Positions 1 to 11,611 of a stretch of DNA of 64,000 nucleotides are shown piece after piece. The stretch's first letter is position 1, and each line of letters opens with the position of its first letter. Position numbers and translations under genes: made by a program. The DNA comes from Nepenthes gracilis (taxonomy: Eukaryota > Streptophyta > Magnoliopsida > Caryophyllales > Nepenthaceae). The stretch spans positions 10,127,030 through 10,191,029 of the forward strand of contig BSYO01000030.1 of the NCBI GenBank assembly GCA_033239525.1. The letters are read 5' to 3'. A model generated the notes under the pieces. It was not told the origin of the DNA. It saw nothing but the letters and a program-made list of their open reading frames with translations, and ran no database searches.

Positions 1-1057
1 TTTCTCTACTGAAAATGATTAATAAAAAGAATTGAGATTAGAAATGAGAGTGACCTCCTTAGTGATTTCTACTGCTTATAGTAATTAGTTAGTAATCTAA
101 CTTTATCTATCATAAACATCAACTAGAAGTACCAAACCAAATAAAATAATATTGAGAACATGCATTAATGTAAATCCAGCAACAATCCATGAAAACTTTC
201 CCTGGAAAGTACAAAACTAAATAGCAATTATGATCGGAACTCAGGATATCTTCCAACAAGGAAGAAAGCTGGGGGTATGATTATCAAGGGGAAATGAAAA
301 AGAAAGGAGGATTACATCAACAGTATCAAAGCAAAACTGACGTGTAAAACAATCACAAGCAAGCAATCCAGGTAGTTGAATCCAATGGGCAGAAAGGAGA
401 TCCAAACAACCGGATAATTCGGGGCTGGAAGTCCTGCAAGCTCATTCTTACCAGCATGCATGTTATTGATATCAGCTTCACAGTATTGGCAATAGCAAAT
501 TAGTGATACCACACCCAGAGTCTATCAAAACCTGTGCCCTCCTCAATATATATAACTGCTTGCTACAGGCGAAGTTGCAAACATAAATGTCAACATAGAA
601 CAAACAGGTCCATCCATCTCTATCGTCTTGGCCATGAAGTTAACATCTCTCTATACCAGCAAAAGACAGGAGATTCATGTTTCATATCAGTTGCCACTTA
701 CAGCACAAACTACCACCACCACAACTAAAATGTTATGACACAAAGACAACTGATCACCTTACATCATTGTTTTCACCTAAGCCCTCTCATAATAAGCTTC
801 TTTGTCTTCAGGCTTTCATCTTCGTTTATCCCCAATTATTCTACTCTAGCAATAGTAAAGCTGTATCAAGTTCATCTCCTCGACAGCCCAATCAAATGAT
901 TGTCTGTGATAAAGGGCAAACAAAATGTAGCATGGAAAAACCAACCGCAGCATTAAATGGGATACCCTTTTTTTTATTGGAACCGTGGTATCTTATGACC
1001 TTTCTAGCCACACCATTTCTCATACATTTACATATGTCGACACAACAAAACCAAACT
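1..1057. other. 3' flank of the F-box gene, no gene seen
   Basis: This stretch lies downstream of the minus-strand F-box gene. Its open frames are short, overlap on both strands and show no recognisable domain. Part of it is probably the 3' UTR of that gene, but I cannot place the poly(A) site. Confidence 0.5.
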
Positions 1058-3939
1058 CTAGCCATAGGAGGAACTCATCTGCTCCAGATTGATAGCATAC
1101 TCAGCCTGAGTAACCATCATATCTTGCAATTCTTGACACTTCAATAGCTGCTTCCAACAAGATGAACAGACTAATTCAAGACAGAATGTCTCTTCATATT
1201 CACCATCGTTGATGCACCTTCCACACTGAACACACCTGGCTATACAGAGCGCACATGCCCTGCATACTTGAGTTGCATGTTTTTTACCCTGACAATTTTC
1301 TGCTGGGCAATCATACACTAGCCTCAGGTTTTGGCACCTTGGACAGATTTCGACATCAATGGGACGATCATCTTCACATGATAGGTAAAATTTCCCCCTA
1401 AGATAGAAATGCGGCTTTTGATTTTTTGTTGGCATGCGATCATCATCAATGCCCATTACGGACTTCAGCTCCTCAAAATGACACAGCGTGATGCCATAAA
1501 GTCTGCCTATTCGAAGGTGCTTCATCCTGGAGGTAGCCAATGAATTAAAATCCTTTAAGCAACAGACAACACCATCAATACTGAGCCTTGTGCATCCTGG
1601 AACACTCAGCTGGACGAGAGAACAAGAGTATCAGGGATGAAACACTACCTCAAAATGCAAAACATGTCAGATAATGATATATATTCGACCTTTCCTATTA
1701 ATTTAGCAGCAAAAACATAGACGACAGCTAATATAAATGCACCAGCTTAAAAGAGTTTATCAACAAATTACCATCAGCAGGACATATGAAGGTATATGTG
1801 ACATTACAAAAACCTTACTTTGTAATCATTTATCAGAAAAATTGAGAGAATAGACTAAAGCATGATGCAGTCTCAATGCACAAGGTGAACCATTAGGGGA
1901 CTAAGGAGCTCAAAATTGTCAATCTTATATGTAGGATCACATGTTTAAATCTCAAACTGTAACATGTTGTATATTTTGAGGGCCCATCCTCCAAGGTTTG
2001 TATGCATTTATCAACTAACAAAATGCCAGCTCCACCACATGATAAATGATAATTAACACTAAAGGCAACCTAGTGGATAAACCTCCTGTGTTATGGAATT
2101 TAAAAAGGCTTGTGCAGCTTTACCCATACAAAGCAAATATACTATTTCCACGATTTGAACTAGTGACCTTTGTGTCACAATGGAGATATCTTACTATCAT
2201 GATGGACACACAGTCAAATGATAATTAACATTACAAGGGAAAATATATGAAAGATGATTCTTCATCTAAGCTGTTTCTGTTTCCTCATTGACAATTAATA
2301 ATATTCTGCAGAACTAGTTCCACTTTTCCAACTCTCTTTGGTCACAGTATTCTGGTGGGAATCCATGTTACTTTAGCAATCATTACACTACTAGATCATG
2401 TAACTTAAATGTGTGCTTGTGTAGAACCCATAGATGAAAATATCAGTATCGATCGTAATTATATTAATATCAAACATATTAAACAATATATATTAATATC
2501 ATATACATCAAAAGAAAGAAAATTTCTAAGAATTATAAATTGACATGGAAATATCGGCCGATAAACTATGATATATTATTCATATGGCAACATATTACGA
2601 TATCGGAATCAGGAAGTCCATACCGATACATAACGGCCGATATCTTCTTCTATGGTAGAACCCATGTGCATTATATCACAAAATGGAAATATGGAAACAA
2701 GAAACCTCCCACAATTACAAGGCTTTTACAATCAAAAGATCCACTAACTTTGGTAAGTAACCAAAAAGCCTATGTTCCACAAAATATTGGAAAATGATAA
2801 CATTGTCATTGAACATATGCATACCACAAGCTTACCCGTCAATCACACAATAATATACACAAACACAAATATTATCATCACCGCCATCGTGATTAAATGT
2901 GGCAAGTAATTACCAATATAAAGCAAAACTCCCAGTGGCAAGAATGATTGCATGGTGCATAACAATAATGGAAAATTTTAAAAACACAGAGTCTAAAACT
3001 TCTATTCTTTAGAATCTCACTAACCTTCGTCAACCGTGGATTACTTTCAAGCACGTGCTTCAGACCATTATCGGTGATTCTTGGGCACTCAATGAGGCTC
3101 AGGCACTGCAAATTACCTTGAGCCCTGTCAGTTAACTGGAGAAGAACATCATCAGTAATTCGGTCATTCAGTGGTTGATCTATGTGTATACTCTTCCACA
3201 AAAGGGGATCATTCTTAACAGTATGATGCAGTGATTTGCAAACCCTTTCAACAAAGAGTAGATCACGAACACCCAGATATTCAAGAGCAAAAGCTAACGC
3301 TGGGTGAGGTTCCCCAGCATCATCATCCACACATGATCCAATAACCTGCTGGAAAGTTTGATTGTGGTCAATTCTAGTAGTTGTAAAACCAAAATGTGTG
3401 ACTTCCATGCTGCCAACATGACCAAAACTGCCCTGAAATAACGAGCCTCTGCACTTCTCCTCTCCAGAACATCCTGTGTTATCAGCTGCTACAACTTCAC
3501 CATCCTCTTTTGAATTTCCTGAAAAAACCTGGAATCCCATATCCCATATGAGATTCAATTCTGTGAAGAGGGACTCGCCTTTACTCATCCCGATTTCATC
3601 CTCTGCATACCCACCATAATCTACTTCCAAATCTTCTAGCCAACCCGTAATACCTGTGAAAGTGGAACTTATATCCATCCCGAAAGGATCCCCAGGCAAC
3701 AGGTCAAGAATGTCCTTTGAAACTGACTCCTGCAAATCACCCCCTTCAATGCTAGCACCTCCATAATCTAAGCAAACCAGAAATTCCTTACCTAAATGCC
3801 TAGTCCTAACAAACCCATCCCCAGCCCTCTCTGAAATTCCCTCCCTTAGACACCCATTAGCAATCCTAACAGGTGAAACCAAATTGTCTTCCCCCAAATG
3901 AGTCGGAAATATTGGGCGATGAGAAAAATTTAAAGCCAT
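1058..3939 (-). CDS. SKIP14: F-box protein, SKIP14-like (2 exons)
   Basis: Probable substrate-recognition subunit of an SCF (SKP1-cullin-F-box) ubiquitin ligase. Exon 1 is 3939-3025 and exon 2 is 1609-1058; the 1,415-bp intron has GT/AG ends in phase 0, and the join reads LTK then LSVPGCTRLS. The protein is 488 aa. Residues 1-210 are acidic and without a clear domain. The F-box is at about 212-253 (PHPALAFALEYLGV, VCKSLH, LLWKSI). LRR-like segments follow at about 262-350 (LSLIECPRITDNGL). The C-terminus is rich in paired cysteines from about 394 to 463 (CPRC, CRACALC, CVQCGRC), as in the plant SKIP14 family, whose Arabidopsis member I recall as slightly shorter. The start ATG is the first in frame. 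Substrate unknown. Exons are confident; UTRs are not defined. Confidence 0.9.
2436..2660. repeat. ATATCG-rich dispersed repeat, copy A (in SKIP14 intron)
   Basis: Rich in ATATCG and ATCGGCCGAT palindromes. It shares several blocks, in the same order, with 29890-30175: an ATATCAxTATxGAT start, a middle block with ATAAAxTGA, and an end reading TATTACGATAT followed by GGTxGxAACC. No coding capacity. I read it as a short non-autonomous interspersed repeat; the class is unknown. Confidence 0.5.
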
Positions 3940-4740
3940 CGTGAATATTCACAAAACCCAAAGATACTCTCTTGCAAATATCAAACCCTCAAAACCTAGA
4001 TTTACTTTCCATTTTCGTTTCGGACTTTGTAAGATATATATTTTTAAAGGAAGAAACAAACAAATAATTGATAGACAAATTCAGGTGCTGAAAGAAGCCC
4101 TAATTAAGAGTCGAGATCACAAGAAAACCAACCAAAAAAACTGCACCAAAAATCTCAGAGTTTCTTATGGTAGAGAACTGGACATAAGCCTAAATCCAAT
4201 CAGAGAGAGAGAGAGAGAACAATAAACCTATTCAATATTAACAAAATCAATCGATTCTATAGGCTTTCTTGAAATAACCTTATCGACTTGGGTTACAGCA
4301 ACGAGTAAAAAATACCACCCAAATTGCTGGATTCCACCCAAACTGCTGGATTCGAGTCAGCCAACCGTATACGGAGAAAAACAAGAGACAGAAAGATAAT
4401 TAGAGCTGAAGAAAGCTCAGATGTGAAGGCAACAACGGAATTTGGAATCAACATACCAAATCAAATTAAACCCTAAACATTCCATAAGAAACGCATTCGT
4501 TCGAAAACAATAATAACAATAATAAAAAGAAAAACGTTAGATTGTAAGACAGAGAGAACGACTTATCCACACAGACAGACAAACAGACAGACAAACATTG
4601 AGGGAGAGAGAGAGAAAAAAAAAAAAAACCTGCCCTAGTGAGGAAAAGAGAGCGACGACGAGAGAGAAAGAGGGAGAGAGATGGTGGATCGGACTCCGAG
4701 AGAGGAGAGAGAAAGGGAAGGGACAAAAATGGTATTAGCT
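3940..4740 (-). promoter_or_regulatory. 5' leader and proximal promoter of the F-box gene
   Basis: Upstream of the ATG, reading on minus, the sequence is strongly CT/GA-biased. GA microsatellites lie at about 4202-4220 and 4600-4690, as is common in plant 5' UTRs and core promoters. The ORF at 4466-4726 is a low-complexity product of these tracts. A 5' UTR intron is possible but I could not define its ends. Confidence 0.4.
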
Positions 4741-4780
4741 AGAGTACCATTCGAGGGAGGCAGAAGTGCCAAAAGTACGG

Positions 4781-5047
4781 AATCAGGGGCTGCGACGCGT
4801 ACGGGCGTCGCAGTACGCGTCGCAGCCCCACAGACGCGTTTTCGGCACTTGAATTAAAAAATCCAACGGCCGGGTGTTATATATATAAAAAAAAATTTTA
4901 ATTATTTTTTTTATTTTGATATTTTTTTACATTTGATTTAAAAAAATAATAATTTAATATTTTTTTGATTTTATAATTTTCTTTTTAAAAAAAGGGAGCC
5001 GTCAGATCTAAATCTGACGGCCCCTAAACTCGTCGCAGCCCCCTGAT
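4781..5047. repeat. MITE-like inverted-repeat element
   Basis: The ends are inverted: ATCAGGGGCTGCGAC near 4783 pairs with GTCGCAGCCCCCTGAT near 5032-5047. Inside are a perfect 16-bp inverted repeat (arms 4786-4801 and 4814-4829, 12-bp loop) and a perfect 10-bp inverted repeat (4998-5007 and 5012-5021). The core is AT-rich and non-coding, the length is about 267 bp, and it sits immediately upstream of the F-box gene leader. A miniature inverted-repeat transposable element fits best. I could not confirm a target-site duplication. Confidence 0.6.
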
Positions 5048-5477
5048 CCAAAAGTGTATTTTAGGAGACAATCCTGTTTTTAATATTAAATTTTCAAAAA
5101 TAATATTCTTAATTATTGTTAAAATTGAATTTATTTTTTTTATAATTACATTCCTTATTTTTATATTATTTTGAGAGCCAATAAAATATGATGGAAAAAA
5201 TATTAATTTTAGGGGTTTTATATTGAATCTAGAAAAAAAAATTTACCTTTACAAATTTTGCATATTGGATTTACAGCAAGTTTATCTATGAAAAATAGAA
5301 TTAATATAAAAATATTAAGATTAAATAAAAATATAAAATTAAAAAATGTGTTTAATATTATTTATCATTAGACGCTTTATTTTTTGACTAAAAATCTTAT
5401 ATTAAATTTAATTATTTATTATTATTTATAGTAATTACATTTATTATAATATTTAATAAAAAAATAATGTTTTAACT
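5048..5477. other. AT-rich intergenic DNA
   Basis: Very AT-rich with homopolymer runs. No gene or clear repeat seen. Confidence 0.5.
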
Positions 5478-5920
5478 TGATGGGCCTTATATCACTGGGG
5501 GCAATTGAACACCCGGCCTATCTGTTAGCATGTCAGGGAGATTGAGGCCCAACGAGATCTACCGAGGCATGAGGCTCATGAGGCACCACGACTAGCTCAG
5601 TCGAGGCCCAACTTGTGACGAGTAGACAATAATAAACACCAAGTAGATTTAGCAGATAGTCTAGATGGATCAGCCAAGTCACAGCAGAGAGAGCCCTCCA
5701 CCGTGGCAATCGACAATTTGATAGTAGCAACATGCGTATGCAGACGGCACTTGTAGCCACCAGTAGAATAGTCTGGCAGATGTTCGTCGAGGGCCACCAA
5801 TTGTCGCATAATCATCCCAAAACGACAACTGACATTGGCGTCTATCACGGTCATCAGGATAGTCCGGCAAATCCTGGAGGGATAATTGTCACAAGGATTA
5901 GCACCAAAATCACATCGACA
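5478..5920. repeat. LTR-like fragment (gypsy type)
   Basis: Begins TGATGGGCCTTATATC, like the minus-strand LTR start of the Tat-type element at 23672 (TGATGGGTTT). It has the higher GC content and short unrelated ORFs typical of LTR DNA. It stops where another repeat begins at 5921. Only one end is visible, so this is tentative. Confidence 0.35.
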
Positions 5921-8130
5921 TGTAATATCTCGAATCCTTATTTGAATTATTTTAATATTTATTATGATTTTGGATATTTTAAATTTAATGAAAATAAATT
6001 AAAATATTATAAAATTTTGAGGTATGATTGAAATTTTGGAGTGGCACTTGAAGTACGTCCGTGTTGTTGTCCAAATATTGATTTAGATTTGAAAATAAAA
6101 GAAAAGTAAAATAAAAATATATAATAATAATAATAATAATAGCAAAAGAAAAGAAAAAAAAGGAAGGAAAAGGAACCGAGGAGAGAGAAAATAGGAGAGA
6201 AAGAGTGAGAGGGGGATTAGGGTTTTGGCGTAGAAAAGGAGAGGGAAGGAGGACAAGGGAGAGGAAGGAAGAGGCGGTGGCACCACAGATGAATGCGGCG
6301 ACGGTGGCTCGTGGGTGAGGCCGCAACCGTCACAGGGGGCAGCGGCGCGCGGTGGAAAGTCACGCAGAGAGAGAAGCCGCGCAGGAGAAGAGGCACGGAG
6401 AGGAGAGAGAGGCTTGCCGGGGAAGGATGGTGGCCGGATGGGAGGCGAAAGCGGCGACAGCCCGTGGACAAGGCAGCGGCGGCTGCGGGGGAGGCGGCGC
6501 AACGGTGGCGCACGAGGCAGAGGCCGCACACAGAAGAGAGAGACGGCAGCGCGCGGGTTTTGCGTCGGCAGGAGAGAGAAAGCCTGATTCAAGTACCTCG
6601 AGACATCCTTTCTTCAGATCTACGGAGTATAAAGTCGTTACAAGTATCCTCTAACTCTACTCTTGGTCTGATTTAATTTTTAATGTATTTTGACTACAGT
6701 TAGAGATTTTATTAACATACATATATTTTTATATACATTTATTAATTATGTACATGCATGTATATTTTATTGATCGTGCGGTGATTTTACATTAGTATTT
6801 ATAATTTAGAGGGTTTTCGAACACCCGGATGGTATATATGTATATTTATATATCCGTATATTATGAAACCATAAATCAGGCTGTATATCGATTCACATGC
6901 ATACTGCCTGGGGTGGGGTAACTTCGGAACCATGGCGGTCTGAGACCCAATGGGTCGTTGTATGTGATCCGAAGTATAAGATATTGGTACCACTCCCGAC
7001 GGGGAGGCTTAGTCCCAACGGGGACCTATGTGATATGTGATCTCCCTTCCGCCGGCAAAAAGGTAAGTCTGTTGTAGTTGGCGCCCACCATTTGTGTATT
7101 TAAATGAAGACCATCGTAAGAAATTGACGGAATAAAATATTCAAACATCCTAATATATAACTAAAATTTAATATTGTATCTAAAATCGCGGGTGGTAAAA
7201 TATAGTGAATAAGTTCTTGTCTATGGGAGATAGAGTATATGGATGGCCTTACACTATTGGCCTAAACCGTGTAGTCGGCCGAAATTTTGTTGGCTTAAAT
7301 CAGAACCAATATAAATGCATGATTATCGGACAAAAAAGAACCCTTCCCGAGTTTATATTATTTATCTTTGGTTCTCTAATTTCGTACATGCCTTGTATTT
7401 CTGCATGTATTTGGGTGGATTGTGATTTGAGATACGTGGTTTGGCCCATGGATGGATGATAGGAATATCTCGTATGTATTAATGTGTTAAACCTCGGAAC
7501 ATGTTTTATATTTATATATTTTGGTTATAGTATTTTCTTTGATTTCAGTATATGAGATATGAGATTTGAATTTGAATGAGGGTATGTGTCCCACAAGGAT
7601 GTGGTGACGGTCGCAATTATGTGATGTGACCACGAATCTTATGATATGATATCGTCTATGTGATTTAACTGGATCGTTATTTATAATGATTATATTCCTG
7701 ATTGACTATTTGATATAGGCTATAATTTAGTACGAGATATCTCCTCAATTTTTAAAAATTTCATGGACCTTGTATTTTATTTTTACACGGTTATAATTGT
7801 TATCTTTTTCCTCTAATTTATATACACTGTTTACATATATACGATACTTGTTAAGCTCTAAACTCATATTTTCATATTTTATCCATTCATACTAGTGACA
7901 CAAATATACTTACAGGTATTTGTACGTGATTTGACGTGGCATATCTCTATCGATGAGAGAAGATGTTATGTTGGGTATATTTTAGATATCAAAAATGTAT
8001 TATGGTTATTATTTATGGCCGAATAAGGGTTTTGGCTCATGTATGAAAAATATCAAAGTTGTATATTTGGATACATCACTTATGATATTTGAATAGCAGA
8101 TCATGTATTATATTTATTTGGCTCACTTAT
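5921..8130 (+). repeat. Long LTR-like repeat with GC/purine-rich island
   Basis: Starts TGTAATATCTCGAATCC, resembling the TGT(A/C)AC-CCCG starts of chromovirus (Tekay/Del-type) LTRs. A GA-rich, then GC-rich block (6100-6650) carries many overlapping ORFs on both strands, none resembling a known protein. It also has an imperfect direct duplication near 6995-7030 (CGACGGGGAGGCTTAGTCCC then AACGGGGACC) and a possible donor AAAGGTAAGTC at 7060. No PBS, gag or pol is seen, so a solo LTR or other non-coding retroelement is the best guess. The right end is uncertain. Confidence 0.35.
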
Positions 8131-8719
8131 GATACCTCACTTTGTTACGATTGATTGAGCCTCAGAAGCTGCCCTCTGACCTTGGACCATTATTCCTCCT
8201 TGGGCCCATTCGCATTGGGCTTCGCTGGCTAGTGGGATAACTGTTAGATTGGCCCACAGCGTGACTAGATCGACCTGTATCATAACTAGACCCATTGAGT
8301 AGAAATTAATATGACCAATATCTAATGATTCAGATAACAATATCTCTTAAATGAATAAATAATTCAAAGACTTATATTGAACATTGATTGAGAAGAATAA
8401 TAGAAAAAAATGCATGACCAATACATCTTTAGACACAATATAAAGATTAATTTTTTATATATATTTATGCGTGTATATATATATATATGTGTATAATTCA
8501 ATTTGTTTAGACCAGTTTAAATTTTCAAATTGCAACCAAACAAGAATGTGTTTTGAATAAAAAAATTAAATCACACTCAAACCGCATGTTTATCAAATCG
8601 TCATTATCAGATTTTGCATAGAAATATTGTTTGCTTAACCAATGGCTAAATTTCCTCTCCATTCTCATATAAATAAATATAATTCATATTTTAGAATATA
8701 TGTCTAAATTGTATTTGTA
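8131..8719. other. Intergenic DNA, no gene seen
   Basis: A short GC-richer piece (8140-8290) may be more LTR debris. The rest is AT-rich, including a TA/GTATA tract near 8455-8490. No coding signal. Confidence 0.4.
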
Positions 8720-9620
8720 CAGAGCTTGACCATACACTCTCCTTAATATTATTCCACCTAAATGCTTACCATCAGACTATGAATCCATGATCACAGCCAA
8801 GTTGATGAAGAACCCAATAAAAATTGGCTTTCCCCATCCAAAATCCGCTTCATGCAAAGAGAACCTACACAAACCCTTAAAGCTGCTGAAGGCAAACATC
8901 TCTCTCTTGCCCATTCTCACCACTACAGTTGCTGGGATTTGGTCTATAAAGAGAAACAACACTGTATCCCTTGTTTTAAGATGCGCAACAATGGGCTCTC
9001 AGTAAAGAGCCAAGGGCCAAGACTCGTTGTATATGCAGAAGAACCTTGGCCACATAAATATGCCTAGCCTCACCGAACTCGTAGTCTAGTGAACTTTCAG
9101 ACCTCTTGCGCTTCACGGGCACGTGCAGGTGTGGAATATTATAGGGTTTACCTGCAATCTGTTAAGCGCCATCTAGACCGAACGGCCAAAGTTATTGAGT
9201 CATGAGTCAATATGCATTTCAAAGAAACTGCAGCTTCTTATCGATCTTCCATGTTAGAGATTTTTATCAAATGCAAAGCATATTCCTAATAATTATCATC
9301 CTCTTCACATACTTGTCTTTAAGAGCAGCCAATATCAAGTCAGTTATGAACGACCTTCTTGTTGTGATTTCTCCTTTCAACTCAGATTGTTTGCCCATCA
9401 AAGTGAAGGTATGCTAAACTGCCTTGATCTCCAAGAGCAGTGGCAGTCTTATCCATAGCAATGGTGGAGAATGGAAAAGCATCGAGGGCTCTGTGCGCAC
9501 TGCATGGCCCGATTGCCATCTAACTGCCACAATCAAGTCAATTAATTAAGGACTTATTCGTTGGCATCGTCAAGCTTATGAGGGCTATAGTTGCTGCTTG
9601 GAACCAAGGATCTCCCTGCG
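8720..9620 (-). pseudogene. BAHD acyltransferase pseudogene (C-terminal part)
   Basis: Read on minus, the frame at 8962-8777 contains FAFSSFKGLCRFSLHEADFGWGKP followed by NLAVIMDS and, past a stop, SDGKHLGG. The DFGWG motif, the aromatic/basic lead-in and the following hydrophobic NLxxxMD stretch are hallmarks of the C-terminal half of plant BAHD acyl-CoA-dependent acyltransferases. Upstream, at about 9450-9290, another frame reads ALKDKY after a TTRRSF stretch, also family-like. The pieces lie in different frames with stops between them, and no intact HxxxD motif or start codon is visible. It is a decayed, intronless relic; no product is expected. Confidence 0.65.
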
Positions 9621-9689
9621 CCATCACCTACCATTTTCTTCCTATTGAATCACAAGAAATAAATAATACTCACAATCAAAAAACACAAA

Positions 9690-9990
9690 TTTCATAATCA
9701 ATTGTACGTGAAAAACCATTCCAACTAATCAAAAAACAATAGGACTCTATATTCAAAAATATATATACTATAATGAGATCCAATTACAAATAACCTTCTA
9801 GTGAGCCAACCTTCTACACAATAATACGTGTGAAGAACAGTTACCAATAACCCCAAATACACATTGGCTATTAACAGTACAAGGATATATACACTAGCAC
9901 CAAACAAGAGAAAATGCAACTGCAAATACAAATAACTAACTAGTAATACAATCTACGACATAAGCTAGAACAACATACTCTAAATTGGTG
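9690..9990. repeat. Dispersed repeat, related to 28700-29000
   Basis: Shares an ordered set of blocks with intron DNA of the response-regulator gene: a GTGAAAACCATT-like start, ATACTATAATxAGATxCxATTA, CAAATAACC, ACGTATGAAxAxCAGTTA and a final TACACAATCTA-like block. No coding capacity. It may be LTR-derived; the class is undetermined. Confidence 0.4.
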
Positions 9991-11611
9991 AACGATGAAA
10001 CACAAATTAGATCTCAAACGAATGCTCAAAGTTTTCCCTTCTTTTCTCTCGTCTTTCTCTCAAAGCTGGCGCTCTGTTGTATTTGTAAAACAACTCATTT
10101 TAATTCTAAAATTAGAACATGAAATTTATATCCACGCACAGTGTTTGAATGTTGAGGGCAAAACTTCACTGGTGTACATACTCCCACCATGTACGGACAT
10201 TTTGTCCAACCCGCCCACACGCAGCCATCAAATGTGCATCAAGTGCATAATTATGTCGAAATTATGCATGCATGTCCATCAAGTGATAACACTACTAAAA
10301 AAATCATTCACTCAAGTAAATCATTACGTAAACATTGAGCAAAAATCTCTGCCAAGTCTGAAAGAAAAAATTAACATATACAATGGAGTTGGAACTTACA
10401 ATGGAGTAACTCAAAGTCCAACAGTTGTATGGTTCTCTAGGAAGAGATTATGTATTAAGCTCTAAAAGTTGGCACTTTACCTTGGCTTACAAATACTCAA
10501 AGGACTTCATCATTACAATCTAGAAATGATTTATCTTTAACTCGTCGAGCTAGGGGATAGAATCATGCTAAGGACTCAGATAAGGATTTATTTTCTTAAC
10601 TCAATTATGAACCTCGGTAAGCTTTGTATGATACTTAGGGCATTGTGGTTGTGTCAATGATCATGAGCTTGATTCCTACTACTACGTGCCTAGATATACC
10701 TAATTCATGGTCTTTGAAAAGGAAGACATACATCCTAAGTTTCGCTCAAGCTCACAACATGGGGTGGAAATTTCGCTACCAGAAAAAGATATGATTGGGC
10801 CGTGAAGTATTTTTAGGAAAGCACATGAGATTTGATGAATAATATGGAATCAACATCAATATGAATGCTTCAGAGTGTTATTACTAGAAAAGAAGATGTA
10901 TATCCCCAAAGTATGAAGCACACTTATTAAGTATAACATCTATGGTAGAACATAGAGAAAAGCTGCAATCACTGAAATGAGAATATACACACTCAAACTA
11001 TGACTTGAAGCGAAAAGAGTAATCCATTGAAAACCTATATTTAATGAAGATGGCCTGAAGCTCACACAGAAAGCAGGTCTAATCTTGATCGCATATGTGA
11101 ATGTAAGCTATTCCCTCATGACTTATTGCGTTAGTCTGTTTGGCTTTGGGGTAGTTGTTCTACAGAATTGCTGTACACTACTAATGTCCAGAGAGTTATC
11201 TCAAAGAGAAAATTGATTGATTTCAGATTTTGCGTTCTTGCACAACTAGTTCAAGAACATTTGCCTATAGTAGTTTACAAGCTCATTCAATATTTTGAGA
11301 AGCCCCTCTTGGGCCTAGCTTAAGCTTTTACAACAAAGAGCAGCTGTTCAAAAAGTATACCAAAGAGAAACTACATCTCATTTGTAAAGCGCACAGTAAA
11401 TATCAAATATTCCTATTCTACAAACATAAGCATATATAGTTACATAGAAACCTGCCAACTAAGAATCAGCGTTGTCCAGGGGCACCAAAGAGCACAAAAG
11501 AGAGTAATCACACAATGATGACAGAGAAAACTTCTAATCAACAAAGAAACATCTGAAATAGAAGTCTCAGTCCATTACTCAAAAACCCAAAAATTTTTCG
11601 TTCCTTAAACA
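9991..11611. other. Intergenic DNA and 3' flank of the PPR gene
   Basis: The one longer frame (9995-10465, plus) has no recognisable domain and overlaps repeat-like DNA. The region next to 11612 probably holds the PPR 3' UTR. Nothing else identifiable. Confidence 0.4.

Noticed and set aside
4466..4726. 86-aa Ser/Leu-rich minus ORF before the F-box gene
   Set aside because: Low-complexity translation of CT-rich leader sequence.
6083..6676. Overlapping Arg/Pro-rich ORFs on both strands
   Set aside because: GC/GA composition artefact; no domain and frames overlap on both strands.
9995..10465. 156-aa plus-strand ORF
   Set aside because: No recognisable domain, composition like the flanking non-coding repeat DNA.
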